A stretch of 33,726 nt of DNA from Methanobacteriota archaeon (GTDB taxonomy: Archaea; Thermoplasmatota; Poseidoniia; Poseidoniales; Poseidoniaceae). Location of the stretch: positions 1 through 33,726 of the forward strand of contig JAACDL010000171.1 in NCBI GenBank assembly GCA_009936765.1. Direction: 5' to 3'. The notes under the pieces were generated by a model that ran no database searches, had not been told where the DNA came from, and saw nothing but the letters and a program-made list of their open reading frames with translations. A program made the translations under genes and the position numbers. Positions 14,642 through 24,800 of the stretch are shown piece after piece; the stretch's first letter is position 1; each line of letters starts with the position of its first letter.

Positions 14642-17212
14642 ATGACCCCTGTGCTAACCCACCCTCGTCTCTGCGATGGTGTTGAAGCTAGGGCGTACCA
14701 ATTAGCGGCAGCAAAACAAGCCATCTCAGGCTCCACACTACTTGTTATGCCGACTGGTTTGGGAAAAACTGCTGTTCAATGGATGGCTATGGCCGAGGCT
14801 TTGGACGGACCTGGTAAGATCGTCTTAGTAGCCCCAACCACAGGACTTGTAGCCCAGCAAGCCAAGATGGCAAGAGAGTTCGTGAATTGCGATGATGAAC
14901 TTATCGTTACCCTTACTGGTCAAGACCGCCCTGCCAAAAGAGAAGTAATTTGGAAAGATGCCAAGATAGTTATGGCTACCCCCCATGTAATTAGAAACGA
15001 TGCGAGGAATGGAAGAATATTACTTTCTGAGATTGACTTACTAATCGTAGATGAGGCACATCACGCAACAGGGTCTGATTCAATGGCACAGTTAGGCGAT
15101 ATGTATCTTGAATCATCATCGAAAGCCCTAGTTTTGGCTGCGACTGCGTCCCCCGGTGTGAAAGCAGCGAAAGTATTGGAAGTGATTCAGCGACTAGGAA
15201 TTGAAAGATTACATGTCACAAAAAGAGAAGATGATTTAGTTCAACCGTACATCACATCGATGGAAATTGAAAAACATGAATTGAATTTACCTGATAAATT
15301 GTTAGAGATTATTCGCCCATTAAGAATTCTTGAGGCTGAAGAAGCAGAGTTTCTAACTAGAGGAGGTTTTCTTGTCAAGGCAGGTAGAATCACGACTGCT
15401 GCTATCGAAGAGGCACATAGAAGAGCTAGTGCCGCTATTGGGCGTGGAGATGCTAGAGGATATGATGCTGCCAAAAGAATCGGTGATATTCGAAGATTAC
15501 ACCGTCTGCTAGATTTGCTAGACACTCAAGGCCTCAAGTGTGCAATAAAATATCTTGAAAGGGCTAAAATGGAGAAAGACCGCAAGACCAAGAGATTTCT
15601 ATCATTATCCCCTGTTGCCGACCTTCTCAGAGAACACAGAGATAGCGAAGAACTTCATCCTAAACCACACTTAGTACTAGATTTAGTAAACAAAGGATTA
15701 GAGAATGGTGGCAAAGTGATTATTTTCACAGAGTATAGAGATACTGTTGATAATCTACTGCAGATTCTGGATTCGGAGTCAGGTATCAAACCTGGTAGAT
15801 TTGTTGGACAAACCACTAAAGGAAGTCAATTGGGAATGAAACAAAAAGAGCAGATTGCTCAACTGAACAGATTTCGAGATGGAGAAATCAATGTACTTGT
15901 AGCTACAAGCGTAGGTGAAGAAGGGTTAGATGTTCCAGCAGCAGATAGTGTGATTCTGTACGAGCCGGTCCCGAGTGCCATTAGAGCCATCCAAAGACGT
16001 GGAAGAACTGCAAGACAGAAAGATGGTGATGTTCACATATTATTGGCGAAGGGAACTAGAGATGAGTATGTCCAACAGGCATCATTGCGTCGTGAACAAA
16101 TGATGTACAGAACTCTAGATTCACTACAGAAGCAATCTAGGTTACCAAGAAGGTCACCCCCTAATTCTGATGTCTTAGCATCATTCACAATTGATGGAAG
16201 TAATGCTGAAGACTTCATTGAATCTGAAGAAAAGAGACTTTACCGCAAAAAAGAAACTATTCAAGATAAACCAAAAGCGAAAAAGAAAGTTGAAATACAG
16301 ACTGAACAACCTCTGAATCGACCAAGAAATCAACGCTCTTTAGCAGATTTTGCTTCCACGAATGAAGAAACTAAACCTGTTGATTGGTGGAAACCAGTAT
16401 TGGATGGAACTGAAACACACACCAGAGAAAATGAGGCTAAAGTCGCAGCTGCTGCTCAGACTGAAGTTAATTCACTGAGCGTTGAAAGAGATTCTGAAAC
16501 TCTGATTACAATAGATCACAGAGAAGCGAATTCAACATTACCAGCGATGCTCAAACTTCACGGTCACCAAATAAGCCTGGAAAACCTGACTATAGGCGAC
16601 ATTAGAATTTCAGATCGGATATTGATTGAAAGAAAAAGCGCTAGAGACTTAGTAGATTCATTGATTGATGGAAGACTAATCCATCAAGCTAGAAGGTTAC
16701 ATAGTGCAGCACCCAGACCATTATTGATTGTTGAATCAAATGAAACTCAAAGGGTCCATCCTAATGCGATCCATGGAGCAATGGCCTGGATAACATTAGA
16801 TTTGGGATTGCCAGTAATAATGACTGGTTCGCCTGAACAAACTGCAAGATTTGTTTCCATTGCTGCTAAAAGAGAGGCAAGAGTTCTGGATTTACTAATG
16901 ACTCATTCCCGAAGAAGCCCAAAAGACGCAGAAAAGTCTGCAATTAAAGCCGCATCTTCCGAGATCATGTCAATAATTAATGGTGATATAGAGCACGGGG
17001 TTTTGTCCAAGAAATGGGACCAAGAAGTTCTGAAACAACGCACTAGAATACTCGGTGAATTACCGGGAATTGGACCCAAAACCGCTGAAAGAATTATGCA
17101 AGCATCCAAGGACATAATGGGATTATGTGCCATGAGTGAGCACGAACTGACTCAGATAGATGGAGTGTCTTCGATTCAGGCTAAAGACCTGTTCAAATTC
17201 CTTCACGGTTAA
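14642..17212 (+). CDS. hef: Hef-type helicase/nuclease (FANCM/XPF family)
   Basis: Euryarchaeal Hef processes stalled replication forks by coupling a superfamily 2 helicase to an XPF-type nuclease; 856 aa from ATG 14642. The helicase half has motif I PTGLGKT (37-43), motif II DEAH (137-140) and motif VI QRRGRTARQ. A charged linker follows. The nuclease half has GD (652-653) and ERKSARD (663-669), the intact GDx(n)ERKxxxD metal site, then a C-terminal helix-hairpin-helix (LPGIGPKTAERI, about 807-818). No clear ribosome binding site is seen. In-frame upstream codons from GTG 14573 would add 23 residues that do not look conserved. It diverges from the ribosomal operon and converges on the HdrB-like gene, whose end abuts its stop. 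Confidence 0.93.
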   Translation: MTPVLTHPRLCDGVEARAYQLAAAKQAISGSTLLVMPTGLGKTAVQWMAMAEALDGPGKIVLVAPTTGLVAQQAKMAREFVNCDDELIVTLTGQDRPAKREVIWKDAKIVMATPHVIRNDARNGRILLSEIDLLIVDEAHHATGSDSMAQLGDMYLESSSKALVLAATASPGVKAAKVLEVIQRLGIERLHVTKREDDLVQPYITSMEIEKHELNLPDKLLEIIRPLRILEAEEAEFLTRGGFLVKAGRITTAAIEEAHRRASAAIGRGDARGYDAAKRIGDIRRLHRLLDLLDTQGLKCAIKYLERAKMEKDRKTKRFLSLSPVADLLREHRDSEELHPKPHLVLDLVNKGLENGGKVIIFTEYRDTVDNLLQILDSESGIKPGRFVGQTTKGSQLGMKQKEQIAQLNRFRDGEINVLVATSVGEEGLDVPAADSVILYEPVPSAIRAIQRRGRTARQKDGDVHILLAKGTRDEYVQQASLRREQMMYRTLDSLQKQSRLPRRSPPNSDVLASFTIDGSNAEDFIESEEKRLYRKKETIQDKPKAKKKVEIQTEQPLNRPRNQRSLADFASTNEETKPVDWWKPVLDGTETHTRENEAKVAAAAQTEVNSLSVERDSETLITIDHREANSTLPAMLKLHGHQISLENLTIGDIRISDRILIERKSARDLVDSLIDGRLIHQARRLHSAAPRPLLIVESNETQRVHPNAIHGAMAWITLDLGLPVIMTGSPEQTARFVSIAAKREARVLDLLMTHSRRSPKDAEKSAIKAASSEIMSIINGDIEHGVLSKKWDQEVLKQRTRILGELPGIGPKTAERIMQASKDIMGLCAMSEHELTQIDGVSSIQAKDLFKFLHG

Positions 17213-18073
17213 TCATGAACCAATCATCATTGCACGAGTCTTGAGTTGTGCAAACCTATCAGTAAAGTGGCCCAGTGCAAAGGCAACAATCTCGGTGAAG
17301 TTTACCACTGGGATGTTTGTGTCTTTGTTAGCAACACGTCCTGCCTTCCCTTGGTACGAATCAAGGTTTGAATGGGACTGTGTACAAGCACTTACAAGAA
17401 TTTGAGCCCCTGCTTTCTTAGCATCATTTAGAACTCTAGCAGTCATTTTCATTACTGAATCACCAAGAGATAGAAGCGAAGGATTGCCTACACTAGAGGT
17501 CTTACTCTTGTATTCGACAGGTCGGCCTCCTAAAGCAGTGATTAGCCTCTCCATGTAATCTGGGTTCCATGGATCATCGCCTCCGCATGCGCCTTTCATT
17601 TGCATGTGAGGTCCGTAGTAGCATGCGATATCTAGATCCAATGGATTTACAACTGCTGCTTCTACTTTATCCAGTCCAATCTCATCAACTAATACATGAA
17701 GCAAGTGATTTGTAGAGATTTCAGAGGAATCAAGAGTCATTCCAGTAGTTCTCTCCAATACACGATTTGCATTTGCAAGAGCGATTGGGTCATTCTGGAA
17801 TGTCTCAAGTGAATCGTGAAGGATACCTTGAGCTGAAGCGCATGCTGTGATAATTTCATGCCCATTCATCTCAGCCAGTGCAAGGTTTCTTGCGTTTAGT
17901 GCTAGTTGTAGTTCCTTGTTGCCTTGCTTGATTATGTTTCCACCATCACCGTTGTAACCAACTATCTCAATCAGTTCAATCCCAAGACTGTTGCACAATG
18001 GCTGGATTGTATCCTCTACTTCTCTGGAAGATTGGCGGGCTACATTTCCGGGATAATAAGAATATTTTACCAT
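17213..18073 (-). CDS. HdrB/SdhE-like protein with both CCG cysteine motifs degenerate
   Basis: 286 aa, colinear over its whole length with heterodisulfide reductase subunit B and the related CCG subunit of archaeal succinate dehydrogenase. YSYYPGN matches YYPGC, NLALAEMNGHEIITACASA matches the first C-x2-C region, IACYYGPHM matches ACYYGC, DDPWNPDYMERLITALGGRPVEYKSKTS matches the DDP..M..L..LG..P segment, and SACTQSHSNLDSYQ matches CPLCQ.NLD.RQ. The cluster ligands are gone: Cys to Asn10, CC to Gly42-Asp43, second Cys of C-x2-C to Ala81, Cys to Pro155, CC to Ser194-Val195, and second Cys of C-x2-C to Ser233. Isolated Cys78, Cys151 and Cys230 remain. It probably cannot hold the usual noncubane [4Fe-4S] clusters. 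It starts 9 nt after the ferredoxin-flavodoxin fusion with GAGGTGAAACT, so the two are one operon. Function unknown. Confidence 0.8.
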   Translation of the reverse strand: MVKYSYYPGNVARQSSREVEDTIQPLCNSLGIELIEIVGYNGDGGNIIKQGNKELQLALNARNLALAEMNGHEIITACASAQGILHDSLETFQNDPIALANANRVLERTTGMTLDSSEISTNHLLHVLVDEIGLDKVEAAVVNPLDLDIACYYGPHMQMKGACGGDDPWNPDYMERLITALGGRPVEYKSKTSSVGNPSLLSLGDSVMKMTARVLNDAKKAGAQILVSACTQSHSNLDSYQGKAGRVANKDTNIPVVNFTEIVAFALGHFTDRFAQLKTRAMMIGS

Positions 18074-18082
18074 AGTTTCACC

Positions 18083-20050
18083 TCAGAATCTCCGATCAAG
18101 TTCGTTGAAGATTGCAACAACTTGGTGATGGTTAGCAACTTTGCCATTGAACATGTTAGGAATTTTACCAATTCCTGCAGGAGGAACAAGCATTCCTTGG
18201 AAACCTCTCATTAGAGGACCGCCGTTTCTAGTAAATCCTAGCATCATCCTTAACGAAACACCATTCATTATGTTGGAACCAAGACCTAGAGGTCCTAGAA
18301 CCGAGCGATATAGTGTCGTTTCATTCACATTCCCGGACATCTTTACAGAACGTGAGTAGGCCTTGACCAATCTACCACTCTTACCTGAGAACTTGAATTC
18401 TGCAAGCAGTCTTGCTCTTGCTGCATAGAGGGAATCTGCAGCCTGTGAACCATCAATTCCATGCCTGTTGATAGATGAAATATCTGCTTCATCCCAAACT
18501 CCACCTTTCCCTTGCATTAAGCCAAACATCTTCTTGACGTGAGAATCTCCTGAGCGAGGGTCTTGGCTTCTGACCCATCTTTGCAAAGCAATTCCTGGAC
18601 CAGAATATACGTTGTCAACATCATAGGTGTCTGACATTGCATTGATCAATTGGAGTGAGCCAACATCCGCTAAAGCATGAAGTGAAGTTGCATCTGCAGA
18701 GTTCATAACTCCCATTGGAGCGCCGCTTGCTAGTCTTTCACCCTGACGAGGATCAGCTTCTAACCATGGCTTTGAATCTACACGTGCTATGTCATAGCGG
18801 TCGTAAGAAACCATCAAATCCTTTAGAACTTCATATCCAGGGACTGGTTCAACTGTTAGTGTACTACCATTGCCTACCAAATCGCAAATCCTTGTTGTGT
18901 CAGCAGGTACGATTCTACCATTTGCTTTAACTCCAGTAAGAGGGTTCATTCCAGCAATATTACCACTGCGGAAAGTTAGAGAGCCATCTGCCTCTCTCTT
19001 TACTGCAACTAATGCATCTTCAATAGTCGCATGCCCTGGCAATGCCACTGCAATAGTATCGTATCCCGATTGAGCCATAATTGGGTCGTATCTGAATATG
19101 CGCATAGTCAGTGAGATTGGAGCATGGAGAATACTTGGAGGACTGAAGTCTCCTTCATCCGCACCATCATCTTCATCGCCTGCTCCATAAGCAGTCATTG
19201 CTTCAACCAGATCTTCATGGAACACTCCAGTTGAATCGACACAAGCGATTCTAGGAAGAACTTCTGCTACCCACTGGCTCCAAGGCTCATCGAAATCAAC
19301 ATCGCACATTTTCATTGCAACTATTCTAGTTGCACCGAGTGCTGCAAACTTCTCATCCCAATCCTCTCCTGCTTTACAGAATTCATCGTAAGATGAGTCA
19401 CCGATTGCGCAAACCGAATAGTGAACGCCAGATAGGGAAGGATTGGATGCACTTGTAGCGTTCCAAAGTTCTTCAGCATTATCTGGCATCTCGCCTTCTC
19501 CCCAGGTGGAGGTGATTATGAGGATTCTCTTGTGTGATGCAAATTTTGACTGGTCGTAAGCATCCATGTCGATTACAGTTGGTTCCAAACCATAAGCAAC
19601 TGCAAGCTTAGCCGTTTTCTCAGCCAGACCTGCTGCATTTCCGGTTTGTGAACCGAAGAATATTGCTAGGCTACGGTCTCCTGAAAGAACACCGGCTAGA
19701 ACGCCCGCATCAGAACCAACATCAGCGACTGCTACAGGAACTGCTGCAACTTCAGCGGCAGGTGCAACTTCTTCAGCAACTGCTTCTGCAACTCCGCCTT
19801 CGTACTCGAATTTGATAATCTCAACCGGACAAGCATCTGCTGCTTCTTCAATCAATTCAGAATATTCTGCGCGGAACTCGTTTTTAATCGAAGAAAATCC
19901 GATGTTGCGATCGAATGAACCATCTTCACGAACATCCGCTTTGATGTAACTTGTATCGTCAGTTACCTCAAAAACTTCTGGCAAAATATCCTGACATGCA
20001 TCACAAGTGATGCAATCTTCCTCGATCCAGACCTTAGCGACGGTTGGCAT
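18083..20050 (-). CDS. Ferredoxin-flavodoxin-SdhB/HdrC-like fusion, Fe-S sites of SdhB part lost
   Basis: 655 aa, three parts. Residues 1-82 are a single [4Fe-4S] ferredoxin with intact ligands Cys13, Cys16, Cys19 and Cys74-Pro. After an Ala/Glu/Val-rich linker, residues about 127-270 are a flavodoxin of the sulfite-reductase/P450-reductase kind: FMN phosphate loop FGSQTGNA (132-139), TSTWGEGEMPDNA (180-192), AIGDSSYDEFC (215-225). Residues about 312-545 follow succinate dehydrogenase iron-sulfur subunits (TMRIFRYDP, GSLTFRSGN, VEPVPGYEVLKDLMV, KPWL, YSGPGIALQRWVRSQDPRSGD). Where SdhB has the [2Fe-2S] CRxGICGSC loop, the CILCxCC block and the CxxxxNCTEVCPKGL block, this protein has no cysteines; Cys389 is the only one after residue 302. 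Residues about 545-655 (SGNVNETTLYRSVLGP, GMLVPPAGIGKI) resemble HdrC/GlpC tails. Start: ATG after AAGGTGAACTC. The electron donor and acceptor are unknown. Confidence 0.82.
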   Translation of the reverse strand: MPTVAKVWIEEDCITCDACQDILPEVFEVTDDTSYIKADVREDGSFDRNIGFSSIKNEFRAEYSELIEEAADACPVEIIKFEYEGGVAEAVAEEVAPAAEVAAVPVAVADVGSDAGVLAGVLSGDRSLAIFFGSQTGNAAGLAEKTAKLAVAYGLEPTVIDMDAYDQSKFASHKRILIITSTWGEGEMPDNAEELWNATSASNPSLSGVHYSVCAIGDSSYDEFCKAGEDWDEKFAALGATRIVAMKMCDVDFDEPWSQWVAEVLPRIACVDSTGVFHEDLVEAMTAYGAGDEDDGADEGDFSPPSILHAPISLTMRIFRYDPIMAQSGYDTIAVALPGHATIEDALVAVKREADGSLTFRSGNIAGMNPLTGVKANGRIVPADTTRICDLVGNGSTLTVEPVPGYEVLKDLMVSYDRYDIARVDSKPWLEADPRQGERLASGAPMGVMNSADATSLHALADVGSLQLINAMSDTYDVDNVYSGPGIALQRWVRSQDPRSGDSHVKKMFGLMQGKGGVWDEADISSINRHGIDGSQAADSLYAARARLLAEFKFSGKSGRLVKAYSRSVKMSGNVNETTLYRSVLGPLGLGSNIMNGVSLRMMLGFTRNGGPLMRGFQGMLVPPAGIGKIPNMFNGKVANHHQVVAIFNELDRRF

Positions 20051-20054
20051 GAGT
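20047..20054 (-). promoter_or_regulatory. Start codon context of the ferredoxin-flavodoxin fusion
   Basis: ATG 20050 is preceded by AAGGTGAACTC, giving a GGTGA ribosome binding site at normal spacing. This fixes the start and means the message has a leader, unlike several leaderless genes elsewhere in the window. Confidence 0.5.
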
Positions 20055-20115
20055 TCACCTTATGCTCACACTGAGCAATACATTCCACTAGGGCGTAGTC
20101 TTTGAAGGTTCCTTG

Positions 20116-20135
20116 CCTCTCCCTAAAGGGAGAGG
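20116..20135. promoter_or_regulatory. Perfect 20-bp palindrome at predicted transcription start
   Basis: CCTCTCCC-TAAA-GGGAGAGG, an 8-bp perfect inverted repeat, lies between the thermosome stop (20166) and the ferredoxin-flavodoxin start (20050). A TATA-like TTAATTTT at 20147-20154 on the minus strand predicts initiation near 20125, the centre of the palindrome. That geometry suits a repressor operator. The alternative is a terminator or RNA-end hairpin for the thermosome message; no long U-tract follows it on the minus strand. Confidence 0.5.
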
Positions 20136-20165
20136 TCTATACTGTCAAAATTAATTGAGCCGACA

Positions 20166-21788
20166 TCACATGTGGAAGTCGTCCATTCCACCCATCATAT
20201 CGCCGCCAGATACTCCCTTTGAAGATATGACATCATCGATACGTAGAATCATAATCGCTGTTTCTGTTGCAGACTGAATCGCCTGTTCGACAACTCTCTG
20301 AGGCTCTAAAACATTAGCCTCAAACATGTCCATCACTCCACCCTCTTCAACATTGATTCCAGAGTGTACTTTACCATCTGCGTGAGACTTCCTCAATTCG
20401 ATGATTGTTGTAACCGGATCTAAACCTGCATTTTCTGCAAGAGTTCTAGGAATAATTTCTAGTGCACTAGCGAATGCTTCGATTGCCATTTGTTCGCGTC
20501 CGCCAATAGATTCAGCGTAAGCACGTAAGTCACGCGATAGTGCTGCAAGCACACTTCCGCCACCAGTAAGAACAGCGCCATCTTCCCATGCTACAGAAAC
20601 TACTCCAACCGCATCGTCAAATGCTCTACGGATTTCATCAACAACGTGTTCAGTTCCACCACGAAGTAGAACAGATACGGACTTTGCTTCAGGGCATCCT
20701 GTAATGAAGGTCATATCCGACTCACCAATCTTACGCTCTTCGACTTTGGCTGCTGCGCCAAGGTCTTCATGAGTCAAGTCGTCAATGTTGGTTACAACAC
20801 GACCGCCTGTGGCTTTTGAAAGTGCTTCCATGTCACTCTTCTTGGCACGTCGTATTGCGAATATTCCTGCTTTGGACATGTAGTGTTGAGCGAGGTCATC
20901 AATTCCTTTCTGACACACGATAGCATTTGCACCACTTGCGATGATCTTTTCTACCAATCCTCTAATGTAATTCTCCTCTTCTTCTAGGAAAGATGCTAGC
21001 ATTGAAGGGTCTGTAATCTGGATTTTCGCATCAACCTCTGTCTTCTTGACTTCAATTGCGCTGTTAATCAATGCAATCTTAGCACCTGAAATTGAGCGTG
21101 GCATACCTGCATGAACTCTCTCCTTATCGAGAATAATTCCATCAACTAAAGAGCTGTCCTTGATTGAACCACCCTGGCGCTTCTCAACTTTGATATCTGA
21201 CAAATCAACCATTCTTTCTCCATCTTCGATGGTACCAACTGAATTGACTGCTCTAACACAAATGTCTGCTAAGAATGACTTAACAGCACCTGCAGATTTA
21301 CCAGTAAGAGAAGTTTTGGCAACTTCCATTAGCACAGCATCATCATTCTTGGTTGAAATACCGTGAGATTCAAGGCAACCAACTGCTTTTTCCGCAGCAA
21401 GTCTGAACCCTTCACAGATGACAGTAGGATGTACATTCTGATCGATAAGATCTTCCGACCTTTTCAATAGTTCACCAGAAAGAACGACCGCTGATGTAGT
21501 GCCATCATAGCAATGCTGTTCCTGGGTTTTAGCTACTTCGATAATCATCTTAGCAGCAGGATGTTCGATGTCCATTTCTTTCAGAATCGTAGCACCGTCG
21601 TTTGTGATAACTACATCACCCATGCTGTCAACTAACATTTTGTCCATGCCTTTTGGTCCAAGAGTGCTACGAACAGCATCTGCTACAGCCTTGGCTGCTG
21701 CGATGTTGTTTGATTGAGCACTACGGCCACGAGTTCTTTGAACTCCATCTTTTAGAATGAATATCGGTGCTTGTCCATTTCCGTACAT
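20166..21788 (-). CDS. thsA: Thermosome subunit (group II chaperonin)
   Basis: ATP-driven folding chamber subunit, 540 aa, cytosolic. Family blocks are intact: RTRGRSAQSNNIAAAKAVADAVRSTLGPKGMDKMLVDSMGDVVITNDGATILKEM, then EHPAAKMIIEVAKTQ, and near the end GINVEEGGVMDMFEANVLEPQRVVEQAIQSATETAIMILRIDDVI. The nucleotide loop reads HCYDGTTS (Asp95) where most thermosomes have EVGDGTT, so the Gly before Asp is Tyr94. The tail GGDMMGGMDDFHM is short. ATG 21788 follows GAGGTATTGTAT; an in-frame TTG at 21794 is less likely. The subunit letter is not determinable here. Confidence 0.95.
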   Translation of the reverse strand: MYGNGQAPIFILKDGVQRTRGRSAQSNNIAAAKAVADAVRSTLGPKGMDKMLVDSMGDVVITNDGATILKEMDIEHPAAKMIIEVAKTQEQHCYDGTTSAVVLSGELLKRSEDLIDQNVHPTVICEGFRLAAEKAVGCLESHGISTKNDDAVLMEVAKTSLTGKSAGAVKSFLADICVRAVNSVGTIEDGERMVDLSDIKVEKRQGGSIKDSSLVDGIILDKERVHAGMPRSISGAKIALINSAIEVKKTEVDAKIQITDPSMLASFLEEEENYIRGLVEKIIASGANAIVCQKGIDDLAQHYMSKAGIFAIRRAKKSDMEALSKATGGRVVTNIDDLTHEDLGAAAKVEERKIGESDMTFITGCPEAKSVSVLLRGGTEHVVDEIRRAFDDAVGVVSVAWEDGAVLTGGGSVLAALSRDLRAYAESIGGREQMAIEAFASALEIIPRTLAENAGLDPVTTIIELRKSHADGKVHSGINVEEGGVMDMFEANVLEPQRVVEQAIQSATETAIMILRIDDVISSKGVSGGDMMGGMDDFHM

Positions 21789-21851
21789 ATACAATACCTC
21801 TGCAGTTCATCGGCACGAGGGGTATGACTTCAACCCATCGTCGAATCAGTT

Positions 21852-24800
21852 TCACATTTGGTTGTCAAGCCATTGCTGACCATAGTGACCCCATTGCTCC
21901 ATCGTCCAGCCCTCTGGAAGGCCTGCTGCGGGCACAGGAGGTCCAGTTTGAACCTCCGGTGTTTGAGCAATTTGTGGAGGAGGAGCTATCTCTGGGACTG
22001 ATTTTTCCATGGAGCCAATTGATGGAGCCGATGCGACTGCGCCGTATGTCGCAGAAAGGTTGTCTTCATACCCATCATCGTTCCAATCTTGTTCTTCTTC
22101 CTCTTCGCCATTGATTACAATTAGTAATACTCCAAGTAAAGTAATAATTAGAGCACCTCCGACTACCCATATTCCAATTCCAACCCAATCCCATGAGTCT
22201 GAACCAGATGATGCTGAATCACTGCTGCTTCCAGATGTGCTCTTTAGAGTGACAGATAGTTCCAGTGAGGCTGCGTCTTCAACAGAATTAGAAATCGCCC
22301 ATATCTTGACATTTGTTTCGATGAAATCATCATCAAGGGTCTCTAGAGTTGAACTCTGAACCTCGAATACAATGGTGACCTCTCTCTCACCTTCAACTTC
22401 AAGCCAGAAATCACGGTCAGTGGATTTAACTCCAGCACTGTACCAACGATTAGTTCCTTGTTGGTCCATTGACATGGATACAGATTGGCCTTCAGTATAC
22501 TGATTTCGAACACGTACTACTACCTCATAACGACCTTCTTCATCAATAATTGTAGATTCGGTTGAAATGATACGAAGCCAATTCTGTGAACCTACTCTGT
22601 ATGTACACTTACCATCAGAGGAAACTGTGTCATCATTTACACTGGTTGCGATGACCTTCAGAATTAATTGGCCATTGGTGTCATCATCGAAAGTGAAAGT
22701 TACTGTAACGTTGTATGAGGCACCAGGCTCTAACTGTGGAGTGATATCCCCTTCGATTAGTTGTTCGAATTCAGCATTCATTCCTTCAGGGACATCCAAT
22801 GACATAGTAAAACGATCAGGCTTATTCCCGTCGTTCGTAACTTCCAAGCGCATTGACTGTGAGTCGTCACCAGGTATGTATGATTGGTCGGCGTCTTCAT
22901 CTGACACAGAAACTGCTGCGGTGTCTGTAACATCGACATTGATTGTTATCTGCTCCATAACTGTTGGATCATCCAAACTTGTAGCGGTGACACGGGCCGT
23001 GTAGAGCCCAGGTGACAAACCAACAGGCATAGGAAGATTTAGAGCAATGCTAGTCTCTCCATCCCATGCATCGAGAATTGGAGTTTCGTCTGCTGAAAGA
23101 TATGCTTCTAGTCTCCAATTTGATTGTACAAGGTTTAGAGAATATGCCTCATCATCATTACCTAGATTCAATATGTCTATGTAGACGACTCGAGAGTTGC
23201 CATTCGCTGCTGCCTCGATCTCTAACTCCTCAGCGCTCATTGTAAATTCTCTAAGAACTGGAACTTCAATCTTCTTTGAAATCACATCATTACCGAATAA
23301 AGACTGGCCGCATGAAGGGCAAACTGCTCTAAGAGAGAATGGAACATCACCAGGTAGTTCATCATAAGGTGCTGTTACATTCAGAAGTAATTGAACTTCC
23401 TCGCCTTTGTCTAGAGGCATAGGCATCTGGACAATACTATGATTCAAGTCTGTTACGAACGAGACCCATTCCGTATTTTGGAAATTCGATGTGATGGTGT
23501 ATCCTGCTTCCCTGTTTCCAGCATTCTGTAATTTGAATGGAATGTCAGTGGTTTCTCCAGGGAGTAATGATGCTGCGAGTAGTGGAGCTGTTGATGATAG
23601 ATGCACACCATATTGCTCAGTAATTGCAATATCAGAAGTTACTCTTCCTAATTCTCCTAATTGAGTACCACCAGCATCTTCCCACCAGACTTGCCAAACT
23701 TGCTGTTGAACATCTGCACCTGCTGGTATTGATAGGTTAATCCACATTTCAGAAGTATTGCCTCCAGGAATGACAGGTAGAACAACGTTGGTTCCGTGCT
23801 GTGTTGGATTGTCACTGTCAATTCTAATCATTGGAAGGCTAGGGTTCATCCAAGTTGTGTTTGAAACATTTGATTGTAGACGCACCTGTGCGCCCATGTA
23901 ACCGTTGTTTGTGATAGTACAAAACATTGGAATGATTGTGTTAGGTGGTGTTGTATAACCACCTGTTGGGTCATCACATTCTACATCCAAAGTAAATTCG
24001 CTTACCTTTTCGATACCAAACATCACGAAGTCATCAACATGCATTCCACTTGAAGCACCTGAGCCATCTGACTGGAACAATATTCCGTAAGACCATGAAT
24101 GGCCTCCTAACTGATCTGTTGGATCCCAAGAGATGCTACTCCAAGAACCGGGAGTAGTGCTTGGGATATCTTCGACAAAGTTGTGATAGATCGTGCTTTC
24201 AGGAGCACCGTTTCCTCTCCACAATTCCAGAGCGACCATGTCTCCAGCACCCATCTGCCCCCAGGTTTGAACGTGCATTTGAGCCGAGACTAAACCTGCA
24301 GAGTTGAGTTGCACTTTGCACATCCACTGGATGTATTGTTGAGAAAGACCCCCATCCAATGATGCTCCATATCCACAATTACTGTCTGCGCCACGGAAAG
24401 CGAATACTAGGCGGCTACGAGATGCTGATGGGTAATCTGAACCGGAGTTTGAATGACGCCAGTTGGCAGACCCTACTGCTGAAGTAGAACCATCTTCTTG
24501 CCAGATTCCAATACCGTTAGCATCACTACCATCGATTGGATATTCGCCACCATAAAATGTAGACTTTGATGCGGCAGGAAGAGCTTGGTCACGAGGATCT
24601 CCTTCTGCATCCATGTCATCTTGAGCTAATGCAACAGGAAGTGATTTTTCCATAACATCGTTTTCATTTCTATCATCTGCAGAGTTGAAAACTGTTGCTC
24701 GAATGATTATTCCACCAGACAATTCATTGGTTGAAACATCCAGAGAGGAATGAGCAACACTTGCGGTGTATGTGAAGGAATCGATGTGCGATTGTCCACC

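Noticed and set aside
22009..23004. Plus-strand frames of 100-145 codons antisense to the surface protein
   Set aside because: Low-complexity Ser/Pro/Thr translations complementary to a real long gene; no start signals.
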